Shown here in pieces: positions 52,901 to 60,990 of a stretch of 64,000 nt of DNA. This stretch comes from Acidobacteriota bacterium (GTDB taxonomy: Bacteria > Acidobacteriota > Vicinamibacteria > Marinacidobacterales > Marinacidobacteraceae), in NCBI GenBank assembly GCA_022822745.1, contig JAJEAO010000032.1, positions 62,001 through 126,000 of the forward strand, given 5' to 3'. The first letter of the stretch is position 1; each line of letters begins with the position of its first letter. Below the pieces are notes generated by a model. It made no database searches. It was not told the origin of the DNA and was given only the letters and a program-made list of their open reading frames with translations. Position numbers and translations under genes: made by a program.

Positions 52901-53958
52901 CCGATGTAGAGGAAGCCGCTCCAGTCCTCGACCGGCACCCCGTAGAAGCGTCCCGAAGGCAGGACGAAGTCCCCGGCGATCGCGAGTCCGTCCTCGATGA
53001 ACTCGGCGCCCCCGACGAACGAGAACGGCGGCTCGCCGCTCGTGTCGAGGCCGTCGAAGTCGAACATGAGCCGACCGACGCCTCCGGCGCGGCCGCCCCC
53101 GGTGAGTTCGAGCGGCCCAGCGAGGTCGTTCTCGAGGTCGAGCACGCCGCTGCCCTCCATCGAGAGCAGCTCGCCGCTCAGCTCGACGCGATCGAGATGG
53201 AGCTCGCCTCCCCGGAGGCGAAGGTCGGCCTGGATCGCCATGGACAGATCGGGCCGATCCCACATCCGGATCGCTCCGGTCCCGGAGCGGATGCGGCCAT
53301 CGAGGCCCCCTTCGGCCGCCTCGAAGTCCACTTCGACGTCGTCGAGCCGGACCTCCCACGGGGTGGGTCGGTTCCGGTAGCCGATCGTCGCGCCGGCGAA
53401 GGCCATCGTCTCGGAGGAGAGCGAGATCCGCGATGTGAGCAGGTTGGTGAGCGGCCCGAAGCCGGGCGCGTCTTCCGGGGGCGGGACGCCGCCATCGTCC
53501 TGACCCCACGCCCGGACGCCCGAAACCTCGAGGTCGTCGAGGTGGAGTCCGGTCGGGAGGAGCGCCCGCCAGCCCAGCCGCCCGGCGATCCGCTCGATCG
53601 CGAACGCCGGCGCCGTCGGTCCGGCGGACCCGGGCTCGCGCCCGATCTGGAGGTTCCGGATCTCGAAGAGGCCGTCGAGAAGGGCGATGTCGAACGAGGA
53701 GGCCGCGACCGGCCGGTCGAGGCGGCGCTCCAGCTCGCCGGAGACGAGGCGCGCCAGGGTTCCGGAATCCAGCCGGTCGGCCAGCAGGGAAAGCGCGACG
53801 GCCAGGACGAAGATCGAGCCAGCGCTGAACGCGAGGAGGAGCGCGACGCGGAGGACCAGGCGACGGCCGGAGCGGGGGGCGGCGCGGGGGGCGGGATCCC
53901 GGGCGTCCCCGTCGGCCTCCGGTGACAGCGGCCCGTCCGTCCGCTCCTGGTCGGTCAT
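49963..53958 (-). CDS. tamB: TamB-like translocation and assembly protein
   Basis: The 1331-residue protein has one N-terminal membrane helix (LVLRVALLLAFSAGSIFVLA) and long beta-rich AsmA/DUF490-type repeats. The TamB C-terminal domain (about 1150-1331) includes DILRLLSGAPEEELL, then SNPTARVTLAKQLSRDLNVRY and the end SLGVDVRFHRSF. TamB spans the periplasm and is thought to move phospholipids or help barrel insertion with a BamA-type partner, which is the next gene. It is the first of three overlapping genes. Confidence 0.9.
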   Translation of the reverse strand: MTDQERTDGPLSPEADGDARDPAPRAAPRSGRRLVLRVALLLAFSAGSIFVLAVALSLLADRLDSGTLARLVSGELERRLDRPVAASSFDIALLDGLFEIRNLQIGREPGSAGPTAPAFAIERIAGRLGWRALLPTGLHLDDLEVSGVRAWGQDDGGVPPPEDAPGFGPLTNLLTSRISLSSETMAFAGATIGYRNRPTPWEVRLDDVEVDFEAAEGGLDGRIRSGTGAIRMWDRPDLSMAIQADLRLRGGELHLDRVELSGELLSMEGSGVLDLENDLAGPLELTGGGRAGGVGRLMFDFDGLDTSGEPPFSFVGGAEFIEDGLAIAGDFVLPSGRFYGVPVEDWSGFLYIGPDRAEISAAEGIAAGGAATFRLVQPQPRDAHRAEIAVTATDAALGPAAAGYFGVPTTLASRVDLDADLEMVLGTLEETLGTLRATGRAPDPGGTGLGFGFSLDLEMDERETRVADLVVRGAAFRAEGQGAFRDGEADLVVSGLAGESAEADALQQEIRRVLFGEDPSEIAWEVAGAAGFDGTVGGQWPDRLVLEGEVEGRSLSVGPLRTDTLVATGGVGPEDMWLDSVSARRGESTLQTSGVFAHADGEEYPDMEFDARWNEWDAREIIEYLEWDLEADGVVTGWAQTTRKDEWVTGGGFVEGWSGHVLEQPFDEARIEWRLLGDRARLAPMAGSFGGGVASGALDIGLVEWEMDGRITGTDFPLTPGLAPEWITIRSDFDLTVGGDLLVPELHLAARVPNALVLGLPLGPGEITGAVFGEDFEGVGELDSGRASARMSGKVPLGADGSGTILVSGVEVAPLVFEEAAARGIRLVVSGSGDFHIEDPLDEWMEGTAELTGLELDLPGVATGVRLTGPAAIRVEDARVHVEGLGLTDGVSGLVLGGSVGLDDLILDVDVSGETSLAAAGSLVDGLQADGTLEVDAEVVGSALSPEVLGRGALRGASFRLDGFSHALTEVEGVVNFDRRTAQIAEVSGRLAGGTALVAGAVSLEEASATAVDLRLQLDDARLRYPADLAATVNADLHLLGDQEGQLLTGAVRLDEAVWSREYELFASILSDLDAVAAPPDPATGGFLDGLRMDVQVETDSPFAVRNSVFQLDAAADFALRGTPTAPALLGRADLVGGELYFGAHRFAIVSGRADFIDPEGIEPVFDVEAETTVRSYRVRLTASGSAAQVNANLSSDPPLREADILRLLSGAPEEELLTQAQDDDVAAASAASVLSQQLSNMIGRRAGRVFGIDRLTIDPFLIGRFSNPTARVTLAKQLSRDLNVRYSSSVTAAEDSIIVVEYTPRGPVSWIFSRDQDGSLGVDVRFHRSF

Positions 53959-53965
53959 GGAAGCC

Positions 53966-54475
53966 TCAGAGGGGATCCAGACGGAACAGCGGCGCGCCCG
54001 CCTCCGCCAGTTCTCCCGCAGAGACCGTCATGTTAGCGACGACTCCGGAGGCGGGGGCGCGAATCTCGTTCTGCATCTTCATCGCCTCGAAGACGAGGAC
54101 AGCCTCCCCGGCCTCGACGCGATCCCCTTCGTTCCGGAGGATCCGCACCACCTTGCCCGGCATCGGGCTCCGCACGTCCCGGGCGCCGCCGGCGCCGCCC
54201 CGCCCGGGACGAGTCCGTCCGCGGGCGGCGGACGCGCGGAACCGGCAGCCTCCCAGCTCGACGATCAGCGCGCCGTCCGGCGCTTCCCGGACCGCGATCT
54301 CGCGCGTCCGCCGGCCGCGCCGCAGGATCCATCCTCCCGCCGTTCGCCGGGCCTCGAACCGCCCCGAAGTCTCCGGAAGCCGGATCCGGATCGCTCCGGC
54401 GTCATCCGCCTCCGCCTCGACCCGCACCTCCCGCGCCGCTCCGCCGGCCTCCTCGAGGCGCAGCTCGCGGCGCAT
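53966..54475 (-). CDS. Biotin carboxyl carrier protein of an acyl-CoA carboxylase
   Basis: The 169-residue protein ends in a biotinyl domain with the attachment Lys in VLVFEAMKMQNEIRAPASG, preceded by VRSPMPGKVVRILRNEGD. The first 90 residues are Arg-rich with an immunoglobulin-like beta pattern. It carries carboxyl groups from the biotin carboxylase to the carboxyltransferase. Its ATG shares one base with the carboxylase stop (TGATG). Confidence 0.9.
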   Translation of the reverse strand: MRRELRLEEAGGAAREVRVEAEADDAGAIRIRLPETSGRFEARRTAGGWILRRGRRTREIAVREAPDGALIVELGGCRFRASAARGRTRPGRGGAGGARDVRSPMPGKVVRILRNEGDRVEAGEAVLVFEAMKMQNEIRAPASGVVANMTVSAGELAEAGAPLFRLDPL

Positions 54476-55956
54476 CAGCACCCTCCCCGGGCGGCGAGAC
54501 TCCAGCGCGGGAGGGGCGCGGCCGACGGCGCCGACCGACGCCCGGCGCGGTAGAGCTCGGCAGCCGCCGCGGCGACGGCGAAGTCGGCCAGATCGTCCTC
54601 GGCCGGATCGGCGGAGAGGGCGTCCCAGTGGTCGGCGACGAAGCCGGTGTCGTAGCGGCCGCTGCGGAACGGCGCGCTGGAGAGCACCCGCTCGAAGAAC
54701 GGGAGCGTGCTGGGCACGCCGACGAGGCGGGTCTCGGCGACCGCCCGCATCGCCCGGCGCCGCGCGGTCTCCCGATCCGGACCCCAGGCGACGAGCTTCG
54801 CGAGGAGGGGGTCGTAGTGGGGAGCGACCTCGGTCCCCGAGTCCACGCCGGCGTCGCACCGGATCCCGGGCCCGTCCGGAGGACGGAATTCGGCGATCCG
54901 CCCGGTCCCGGGGAGGAATCCGCCGAACGGATCCTCGGCGGTGAGGCGCAGCTCGATGGCGGCTCCGGAGAGGCGCACATCCTCCTGGGTGAAGCCCAGC
55001 GGCGCTCCGGCGGCCACCTGGATCTGGAGCGCCACCAGGTCCAGCCCGGAGATCTGCTCGGTCACCGGGTGCTCCACCTGGAGCCTGGTGTTCATTTCGA
55101 GGAAGCTGAAGCCGCCGTCGGGGGCGAGCAGGAACTCCACCGTCCCCGCGTTGCGGTACCCCGCGGCCCGCGCGAGCCGAACCGCGGCGGCGCCCATCGT
55201 CTCGCGGAGGCGGGGCGTGACCGCCGGGGACGGACTCTCCTCGACCAGCTTCTGGTTGCGCCGCTGGATCGAGCAGTCCCGTTCCCCGAGATGCACCACC
55301 TCGCCCCCGGGCCCGCCGAAGACCTGGAACTCGACGTGCCGCGGCCTCGCGATCCGGCGCTCGAGGAACACCCGGGAATCGCCGAAGGCGGCCTTCGCCT
55401 CGGACCGGGCCTCCGCAAAGGCGCCGGGAAGCTCCCGCGGTCCGGCGACCGGCCGCATCCCCATCCCGCCGCCGCCCGCCGACGCCTTGATCAGCAGGGG
55501 ATAGCCGATGTCGCGGGCGGCGGTCCGGGCGGCGTCGAGGTCGTCGCAGATCTCCGAGCCCGGCGCCACCGGGACGCCCGCCGCGATCGCCGCCGCCCGC
55601 GCCGCCGCCTTGTCTCCCATCCGGCGCATCGCTCCGGGCGGCGGCCCCACGAAGACGAGGCCGCGAGCAGCGCAGCGGTCGGCGAAGTCGGCCCGCTCGG
55701 CGAGGAACCCGTAGCCCGGGTGGACCGCCTCGGCGCCCATCGCGCCGGCGGCGTCGAGCACCCGGTCGGCGACCAGGTAGCTGTCCCGGGAAGCGGCCGG
55801 TCCGATGCAAAGCGACTCGTCGCTCAGCCGGACGTGGAGGCTGTCGCGGTCCGCCTCCGAGTGGACCGTGACCGGCGACACGCCGAGGTCGCGGCAGGCG
55901 CGGATGATCCGGACCGCGATCTCGCCGCGGTTCGCGATCAGGAGACGACGGAACAT
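54475..55956 (-). CDS. Biotin carboxylase subunit of an acyl-CoA carboxylase
   Basis: The 493-residue ATP-grasp protein starts FRRLLIANRGEIAVRIIRAC, has VHPGYGFLAERADFAD, KASAGGGGMGMR, the catalytic QRRNQKLVEESP and EMNTRLQVEHPVTEQISG. It carboxylates biotin using ATP and bicarbonate. In separate polypeptides with a carrier and a carboxyltransferase, it could serve acetyl-, propionyl- or methylcrotonyl-CoA; the carboxyltransferase next door decides this. Confidence 0.93.
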   Translation of the reverse strand: MFRRLLIANRGEIAVRIIRACRDLGVSPVTVHSEADRDSLHVRLSDESLCIGPAASRDSYLVADRVLDAAGAMGAEAVHPGYGFLAERADFADRCAARGLVFVGPPPGAMRRMGDKAAARAAAIAAGVPVAPGSEICDDLDAARTAARDIGYPLLIKASAGGGGMGMRPVAGPRELPGAFAEARSEAKAAFGDSRVFLERRIARPRHVEFQVFGGPGGEVVHLGERDCSIQRRNQKLVEESPSPAVTPRLRETMGAAAVRLARAAGYRNAGTVEFLLAPDGGFSFLEMNTRLQVEHPVTEQISGLDLVALQIQVAAGAPLGFTQEDVRLSGAAIELRLTAEDPFGGFLPGTGRIAEFRPPDGPGIRCDAGVDSGTEVAPHYDPLLAKLVAWGPDRETARRRAMRAVAETRLVGVPSTLPFFERVLSSAPFRSGRYDTGFVADHWDALSADPAEDDLADFAVAAAAAELYRAGRRSAPSAAPLPRWSLAARGGC

Positions 55957-55972
55957 CCTGCGGACTGCGGAC

Positions 55973-57532
55973 TCACAGGGGAATGTTGCCGTGCTTCCGG
56001 GGCGGATTTCGCTCGCGCTTCGAGCCCAGCGAAGAGAGCCCCGCGATGAGCTTCCGACGGGTCGCGCGCGGCCGGATCACCTCGTCCACATAGCCCCGCT
56101 CGGCGGCGACGAAGGGGCTCGCGAACCGCTTCCGGTAGGCCGCCACCCGTTCCGCCCGGAGCGACTCCGGATCCTCGGCGTCGCGCAGCTCGCGCCGGTA
56201 GAGCACGTTGACCGCCCCTTCCGGCCCCATGACCGCGATCTCGGCGCTCGGCCAGGCGTAGTTCAGGTCGGTGCGGATGTGCTTGCTCGCCATGACGCAG
56301 TAGGCGCCGCCGTAGGCCTTGCGCACGATGACCGTGATCTTCGGCGAGGTGGCTTCGGCGAAGGCGTAGAGCAGCTTCGCGCCGTGGCGGATGATCCCTC
56401 CCCACTCCTGCTGCGTTCCCGGCAGGAACCCGGGCACATCCTCGAACACGACGAGAGGGATGTTGAAGGCGTCGCAGAAGCGCACGAACCGGGCGCCCTT
56501 CGCCGAGGCGTGGATGTCGAGCACTCCCGCGAGCACGGCCGGCTGGTTCGCCACGATCCCGACCGGACGCCCCCCGAAGCGGGCGAACCCCACGACCAGG
56601 TTCCCGGCGTGGAGCGGCTGGACCTCGAGGAAATCCCCCTCGTCCACGACGGAGGCGATCAGCCGCCGGACGTCGTAGGGCTGGTCGGGCGCCGGCGGCG
56701 CCAGGGTCTCGAGGTCCGGGCAGTCGCGGTCGTCGGGGTCGTCGGTCTCGCGGCGGGGAGGATCGTCGAGGTTGTTCGCGGGCAGGAAACCGAGCAGCTC
56801 GCGGATCAGGTCGAGGCACTCCGCGTCATCGTCGCCGAGGAAATGGGCCACGCCCGAGACGGTGTTGTGGGTCTCGGCGCCGCCGAGCTCCTCCATGGAG
56901 ACTTCCTCGTGGGTGACGGTCGAGATCACGTCGGGCCCGGTCACGAACATGTAGCTGGAACCCCGGCTCATGACGATGAAGTCGGTGATCGCGGGCGAGT
57001 ACACCGCCCCGCCGGCGCAGGGACCGAGGATCGCGGAGATCTGGGGCACCACCCCGGAGGCGAGCGTGTTCCGGAGGAAGATGTCGGCGTAGCCAGCGAG
57101 CGAGACGACGCCTTCCTGGATCCGGGCGCCGCCGGAATCGTTCAGCCCGACGATGGGGACGCCCTGACGGACGGCGAGATCCATGATCCGGCAGATCTTT
57201 CCGGCGCACGCCTCGCTGAGGGAGCCGCCGAGGACGGTGAAGTCCTGGGCGAACAGGTAGAGGAGGCGGCCGTCCACGCGGCCGTAGCCGGTGACGACCC
57301 CGTCCCCGGGAATCCGCTGCCGCTCGAGACCGAAGCCGACGGAACGGTGCTCGACGAGCCTGCCGATCTCCTCGAAGCTGCCCGGATCGAGGAAGTGAGC
57401 GATCCGTTCCCGCGCCGTCATCCGGCCGGACCGATGCTGCCGTTCGACGCGCGCCCGTCCGCCCCCTTCGAGGGCGCGGCGGTTCCGGGACTCGAGGTCG
57501 CGGTCGGCAGGCCGGTCCCCGACCGCCGTCAT
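55973..57532 (-). CDS. Acyl-CoA carboxylase carboxyltransferase (propionyl-CoA type likely)
   Basis: The 519-residue protein has [72 protein letters not shown] and [20 protein letters not shown]. This single-chain form is that of PccB/MmdA-type beta subunits. Propionyl-CoA is the best guess, methylmalonyl or acetyl possible. It is first of three carboxylase genes, all leftward, with 16 and 1 bp junctions. Confidence 0.88.
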   Translation of the reverse strand: MTAVGDRPADRDLESRNRRALEGGGRARVERQHRSGRMTARERIAHFLDPGSFEEIGRLVEHRSVGFGLERQRIPGDGVVTGYGRVDGRLLYLFAQDFTVLGGSLSEACAGKICRIMDLAVRQGVPIVGLNDSGGARIQEGVVSLAGYADIFLRNTLASGVVPQISAILGPCAGGAVYSPAITDFIVMSRGSSYMFVTGPDVISTVTHEEVSMEELGGAETHNTVSGVAHFLGDDDAECLDLIRELLGFLPANNLDDPPRRETDDPDDRDCPDLETLAPPAPDQPYDVRRLIASVVDEGDFLEVQPLHAGNLVVGFARFGGRPVGIVANQPAVLAGVLDIHASAKGARFVRFCDAFNIPLVVFEDVPGFLPGTQQEWGGIIRHGAKLLYAFAEATSPKITVIVRKAYGGAYCVMASKHIRTDLNYAWPSAEIAVMGPEGAVNVLYRRELRDAEDPESLRAERVAAYRKRFASPFVAAERGYVDEVIRPRATRRKLIAGLSSLGSKRERNPPRKHGNIPL

Positions 57533-57569
57533 CGAGCTGTCATGGCCGGGGGCCGTCGCCGGTGCGGCG

Positions 57570-58214
57570 TCAGGAGCGGGCGTTCTCCCAGTCCCTCAGG
57601 AACTGCTCGAGACCGCTGTCGGTCAGGGGATGGCGGATGAGCAGATCCAGCACCTTCGGGGGCATGGTGGCGATGTGAGCGCCGAGCCGGGCCGCCTCCA
57701 CGACGTGCAGCGGGTTCCGGATGCTGGCGACCAGGATCTTCGTGTCGAAGCCGTAGTTCCCGTACACCTGCCGGATGTCCTCGACGAGCTTCATGCCGGT
57801 GAGAGCGATGTCGTCGAGACGACCCACGAACGGGCTGATGATGTAGGCGCCCGCCTTCGCCGCGAACAGCGCCTGCGGCAGACTGAAGCAGAGGGTCACG
57901 TTGACCCGGATCCCGTGTTCGGCCAGCTCCCGCACGGCGCGGAGACCGTCCGGCGTCAGCGGGCACTTGATGATGATGTTCGGGGCGATCGCGGCCAGCT
58001 CGCGCCCCTCCGCGACCATCCCGGCCGCGTCGGTGGAGAGGACCTCGGCGGAGACGTCGCCCGGCACGACGTCCGCAATCCGGGCGAGGATCTCCTTCGG
58101 GTCTCCGGACTCCTTCGCCATGAGCGAGGGGTTCGTGGTGACGCCGTCCACGAGGCCCATCGCGGCGGCCCGGGTGATCGCGGAGATGTCGGCGGTGTCG
58201 AGAAAGATCTCCAT
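57570..58214 (-). CDS. fsa: Transaldolase / fructose-6-phosphate aldolase family
   Basis: The 214-residue protein has [27 protein letters not shown], the Schiff-base Lys in [34 protein letters not shown] and [10 protein letters not shown], the small transaldolase type. Members do either dihydroxyacetone transfer or fructose-6-phosphate cleavage; sequence alone does not decide. It lies 36 bp upstream of the carboxylase set and may be the unit's first gene. Confidence 0.9.
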   Translation of the reverse strand: MEIFLDTADISAITRAAAMGLVDGVTTNPSLMAKESGDPKEILARIADVVPGDVSAEVLSTDAAGMVAEGRELAAIAPNIIIKCPLTPDGLRAVRELAEHGIRVNVTLCFSLPQALFAAKAGAYIISPFVGRLDDIALTGMKLVEDIRQVYGNYGFDTKILVASIRNPLHVVEAARLGAHIATMPPKVLDLLIRHPLTDSGLEQFLRDWENARS

Positions 58215-58307
58215 GGACAGTGGTCCGCTCCTGAACCGATCGCCCCGGCGGCGGGAGGGCTCCGGCGGCGGGGGGCGGGGCGGGGCCGGAGATGTCGAGA
58301 CCCGATT

Positions 58308-58685
58308 CTACCCGTCGGGTCGGGTCCGCCGGAGGGCCACCCAGGTGAGAACGGCGAGCGAACCGTCGCCGGCGGCGAACACGAGGAACGCCGCGGGAGA
58401 CCCGCGGAGCAGGAAGTCCAGCACGAACAGCGCCGCCCCCGCCCCCTTCAGCCCGGGACCCATGAGCCAGAGGTACCACCGGCTCCGGTCGAGGCGCGGC
58501 AGGACGACAAGATACCCGACTCCGATGGCGGCGGCGAAGAGTCCGTTCAGGTTGGCGTGGATCGGCGTCGCCGGCGGCGGAACGCCGAACCACGCCCCCA
58601 CTGTCCCGGGGGCGAAGAGGAGGGCGGCGCCCAGCAGGAGGTCGTAGGCGGCGCTGAGCACCACGACCGAGCGCAGGAGCCTCAC
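58308..58685 (-). CDS. Small four-helix membrane protein of unknown function
   Basis: The 125-residue protein has about four membrane helices (RSVVVLSAAYDLLLGAALLF, ANLNGLFAAAIGVGYLVVL, GPGLKGAGAALFVLDFLL, AAFLVFAAGDGSLAVLTWVA). No catalytic motif is seen. The GTG start at 58685 is used because the frame beyond it becomes Arg/Pro-rich and overlaps the hslV upstream region. TAGAAT at its end could serve as a -10 for the aldolase gene. Confidence 0.6.
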   Translation of the reverse strand: MRLLRSVVVLSAAYDLLLGAALLFAPGTVGAWFGVPPPATPIHANLNGLFAAAIGVGYLVVLPRLDRSRWYLWLMGPGLKGAGAALFVLDFLLRGSPAAFLVFAAGDGSLAVLTWVALRRTRPDG

Positions 58686-59023
58686 CGGAGCGATGCTAAC
58701 GAACCGGTCGCCGCCGCCGGAGGTCTCGGGGCGGCTTCCGGTCGCGAACGGCAACCGGGGGGCGGTGAGAGGCCGTGTTCTGGCGATCGAGGGGTCTTTC
58801 GGAGCCCGGCGCCACCGATGGCGGCGGCTCGGACGCGGTCGGCGCGGCGCGCGAGAAAACGCGGGCTGCTGCTCCGCGGGGCGGGAGGAGCCCGGCCGCC
58901 GGTCGCCCCGCGAATCCCGATATACTGCCCGGTTTCCGCGGCGCATCCGCGCCGTTCGGCCGCCCGGCTTCGCCCGTCGCTGAACCAGGTTCCTGTCGGG
59001 CGCCCTCGGAGACCGTCCGCCTC
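58686..59023. other. 338-bp divergent gap upstream of hslV
   Basis: It lies between the membrane protein (leftward) and hslV (rightward). TATACT at 58921-58926 is a good -10 hexamer for hslV, but no -35 box is convincing at 16-18 bp. Small open frames on both strands here are Arg/Pro-rich and are not believed. Confidence 0.45.
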
Positions 59024-59563
59024 GTGCCCACTCCGTTTCACGCCACGACCGTGCTGGCGGTGCGCCGGGGCGACTCCACCGCTCTCGTGGCCGACGGGCA
59101 GGTCACGCTCGGCGACATCGTCGTCAAGCAGCGCGCCCGCAAACTCCGCCGGATGGGTGAGAACGGCTCGATCATCGCCGGATTCGCGGGGGCTACCGCC
59201 GATGCGCTCGCGCTGCTGGCCAAGTTCGAAACGAAGCTGGAAGCGCACCGCGGCAACCTGAAGCGCGCCTCGGTCGAACTGGCGCAGGACTGGCGGACGG
59301 ACCGGGTGATGCGTCATCTCGATGCGTTGCTGCTGGTCGCGAACCGCGAGCAGATGTTCCTGCTGTCCGGTGACGGCGATCTGATGCAGCCCGACGACGG
59401 CATCATGGCGATCGGGGCGGGAGCGTCGGAAGCCATGGCGGCGGCGCGGGCCCTGATGGCGCGGACCGAGCTCGCGGCGCGCGAGATCGCCGAGGACGCG
59501 ATGCGGGTCACGAGCGAGATCTGCATCTACACGAACCAGGAGTTCGTGATCGAAGAGGTCTGA
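59024..59563 (+). CDS. hslV: HslV protease subunit
   Basis: HslV is the N-terminal-Thr protease of the HslVU complex. The 179-residue protein has PFHATTVLAVRRGDSTALVAD, where the Thr pair becomes the nucleophile after removal of the first residues. GFAGATADALALLAKFETKL and LLSGDGDLMQPDDGIMAIG follow. The GTG start at 59024 gives the expected short propeptide. It is followed directly by hslU in the same frame, separated only by its TGA stop. Confidence 0.92.
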   Translation: MPTPFHATTVLAVRRGDSTALVADGQVTLGDIVVKQRARKLRRMGENGSIIAGFAGATADALALLAKFETKLEAHRGNLKRASVELAQDWRTDRVMRHLDALLLVANREQMFLLSGDGDLMQPDDGIMAIGAGASEAMAAARALMARTELAAREIAEDAMRVTSEICIYTNQEFVIEEV

Positions 59564-59566
59564 CTT

Positions 59567-60979
59567 CTGGTCAAGATCCTGCCGGCGGTCGGCGCCGAAC
59601 CTCCCGCCGTCTTCGACGAACCCACTCCCCGGGAGATCGTCGAGGAGCTCGACCGCTTCGTCATCGGGCAGACCCCCGCGAAGCGCGCGGTGGCGGTGGC
59701 CATGCGCAACCGGGTCCGGCGGATGCATGTGGCGGCCGAGATCGCCGACGAGATCCTTCCCAAGAACATCCTGATGATCGGGCCCACCGGGGTGGGCAAG
59801 ACGGAGATCGCCCGACGGCTGGCGCGGCTGTCGCGGTCGCCGTTCGTGAAGGTCGAGGCCTCGAAGTTCACCGAAGTGGGCTACGTCGGCCGGGACGTCG
59901 AGTCCATGGTCCGCGACCTGGTGGATGTCTCGCTCGAGATCCTGCGCGAGGAGGTGATCGAGGAAATGCGCCTCCAGATCGACCACAACGCCGAGGAACA
60001 GGTGCTCGATCTCCTGCTCCGGGAGGATGTCTCCCCGGACCCGCCGGCGCTCGTGGACGACGACGCGCGCGAAGTGCGCGACCCCGAAGCGGAGGACCGA
60101 CTGCGGGTCGAGCGGAACGAGCTCCGCGCCCGGATCCGGCGGGGAGAGCTCGCGGAGCGCACGGTCGAGGTGGATGTGCGGGAGCCGGCGCCGCCGTTCC
60201 TCGAAACGCTGGCGCCCCCGGAGGAAGATCTCGACGGGAGCGCGTCCGAGATGCTCCGGGGGCTCTTCGGCCCCCGCTTCCGCCGGACCGAGATGCTCGT
60301 GCCGGAGGCGCTCAACTATTTCGCCCGCGAGGAGGAGAGCCGGCTCGTGGATCGCCGGCATATCGAGACCCTCGCCCTCGAGCGCGCCGAGGATCACGGC
60401 ATCATCTTCATAGACGAGCTCGACAAGGTCGCCAGCTTCCCCGGCGGCGCCGGTCCCGAGGTCTCCCGCGAAGGGGTGCAGCGCGACCTGCTCCCCCTGT
60501 TCGACGGATCGTCGGTCAGCACCCGGCACGGCGTGGTCCGGACCGACCACATCCTGTTCATCGCGGCGGGGGCCTTCCAGGAGAACCGCCCTTCCGATCT
60601 GATCCCCGAGCTCCAGGGCCGCTTCCCGATCCGGGTGGAGCTGAGCGAACTCTCGGTGGACGACTTCGAGCGCATCCTCACCGAGCCGGAGGGGGCCCTG
60701 CTGAAGCAGTACCAGGCGCTGCTGGAGACCGAGGGGCTTTCGCTCGAGTTCCGGAAGGGGGCCATCCGCGAGATGGCGGCGGTCGCCGCGGAAGTCAACC
60801 AGCGGATGGAGGACATCGGGGCGCGCCGCCTCCACACGGTCGTGGAGCGGGTGCTCGAGGATCTGCTCTTCGACGCCCCCGACCTGCGCCGCCGGAAGTG
60901 GACCATCGACAGGAAGTACGTCTCCCGGATGCTCGAGGGCATCGTGGAGAACGAGGATCTGTCGCGTTTCATCCTCTGA
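59567..60979 (+). CDS. hslU: HslU ATPase subunit, apparent CTG start
   Basis: HslU is the AAA+ unfoldase of HslVU. It has EIVEELDRFVIGQ, Walker A GPTGVGKTE, FTEVGYVGRDVESMVRDL, Walker B GIIFIDELDK, sensor-type ELQGRFPIRVELSEL and the C-terminal NEDLSRFIL tail that activates HslV. No ATG, GTG or TTG exists in frame between the hslV stop and GTG 59690, yet 59606-59690 codes the conserved N-terminus. CTG 59567 has AAGAGG eight bases upstream and is the best start, giving 470 residues. The first 14 residues are not conserved. Confidence 0.85.
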   Translation: MVKILPAVGAEPPAVFDEPTPREIVEELDRFVIGQTPAKRAVAVAMRNRVRRMHVAAEIADEILPKNILMIGPTGVGKTEIARRLARLSRSPFVKVEASKFTEVGYVGRDVESMVRDLVDVSLEILREEVIEEMRLQIDHNAEEQVLDLLLREDVSPDPPALVDDDAREVRDPEAEDRLRVERNELRARIRRGELAERTVEVDVREPAPPFLETLAPPEEDLDGSASEMLRGLFGPRFRRTEMLVPEALNYFAREEESRLVDRRHIETLALERAEDHGIIFIDELDKVASFPGGAGPEVSREGVQRDLLPLFDGSSVSTRHGVVRTDHILFIAAGAFQENRPSDLIPELQGRFPIRVELSELSVDDFERILTEPEGALLKQYQALLETEGLSLEFRKGAIREMAAVAAEVNQRMEDIGARRLHTVVERVLEDLLFDAPDLRRRKWTIDRKYVSRMLEGIVENEDLSRFIL

Positions 60980-60990
60980 TCCCGGTTCGC

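Noticed and set aside
58693-59031. Small genes in the hslV upstream gap
   Set aside because: Frames on both strands are Arg/Pro-rich and lack ribosome sites or recognisable motifs.
59024-60979. HslV-HslU fusion by reading the hslV TGA as Sec
   Set aside because: HslV and HslU are normally separate, HslV ends at its usual place, and no GGTCT-loop hairpin follows the TGA.
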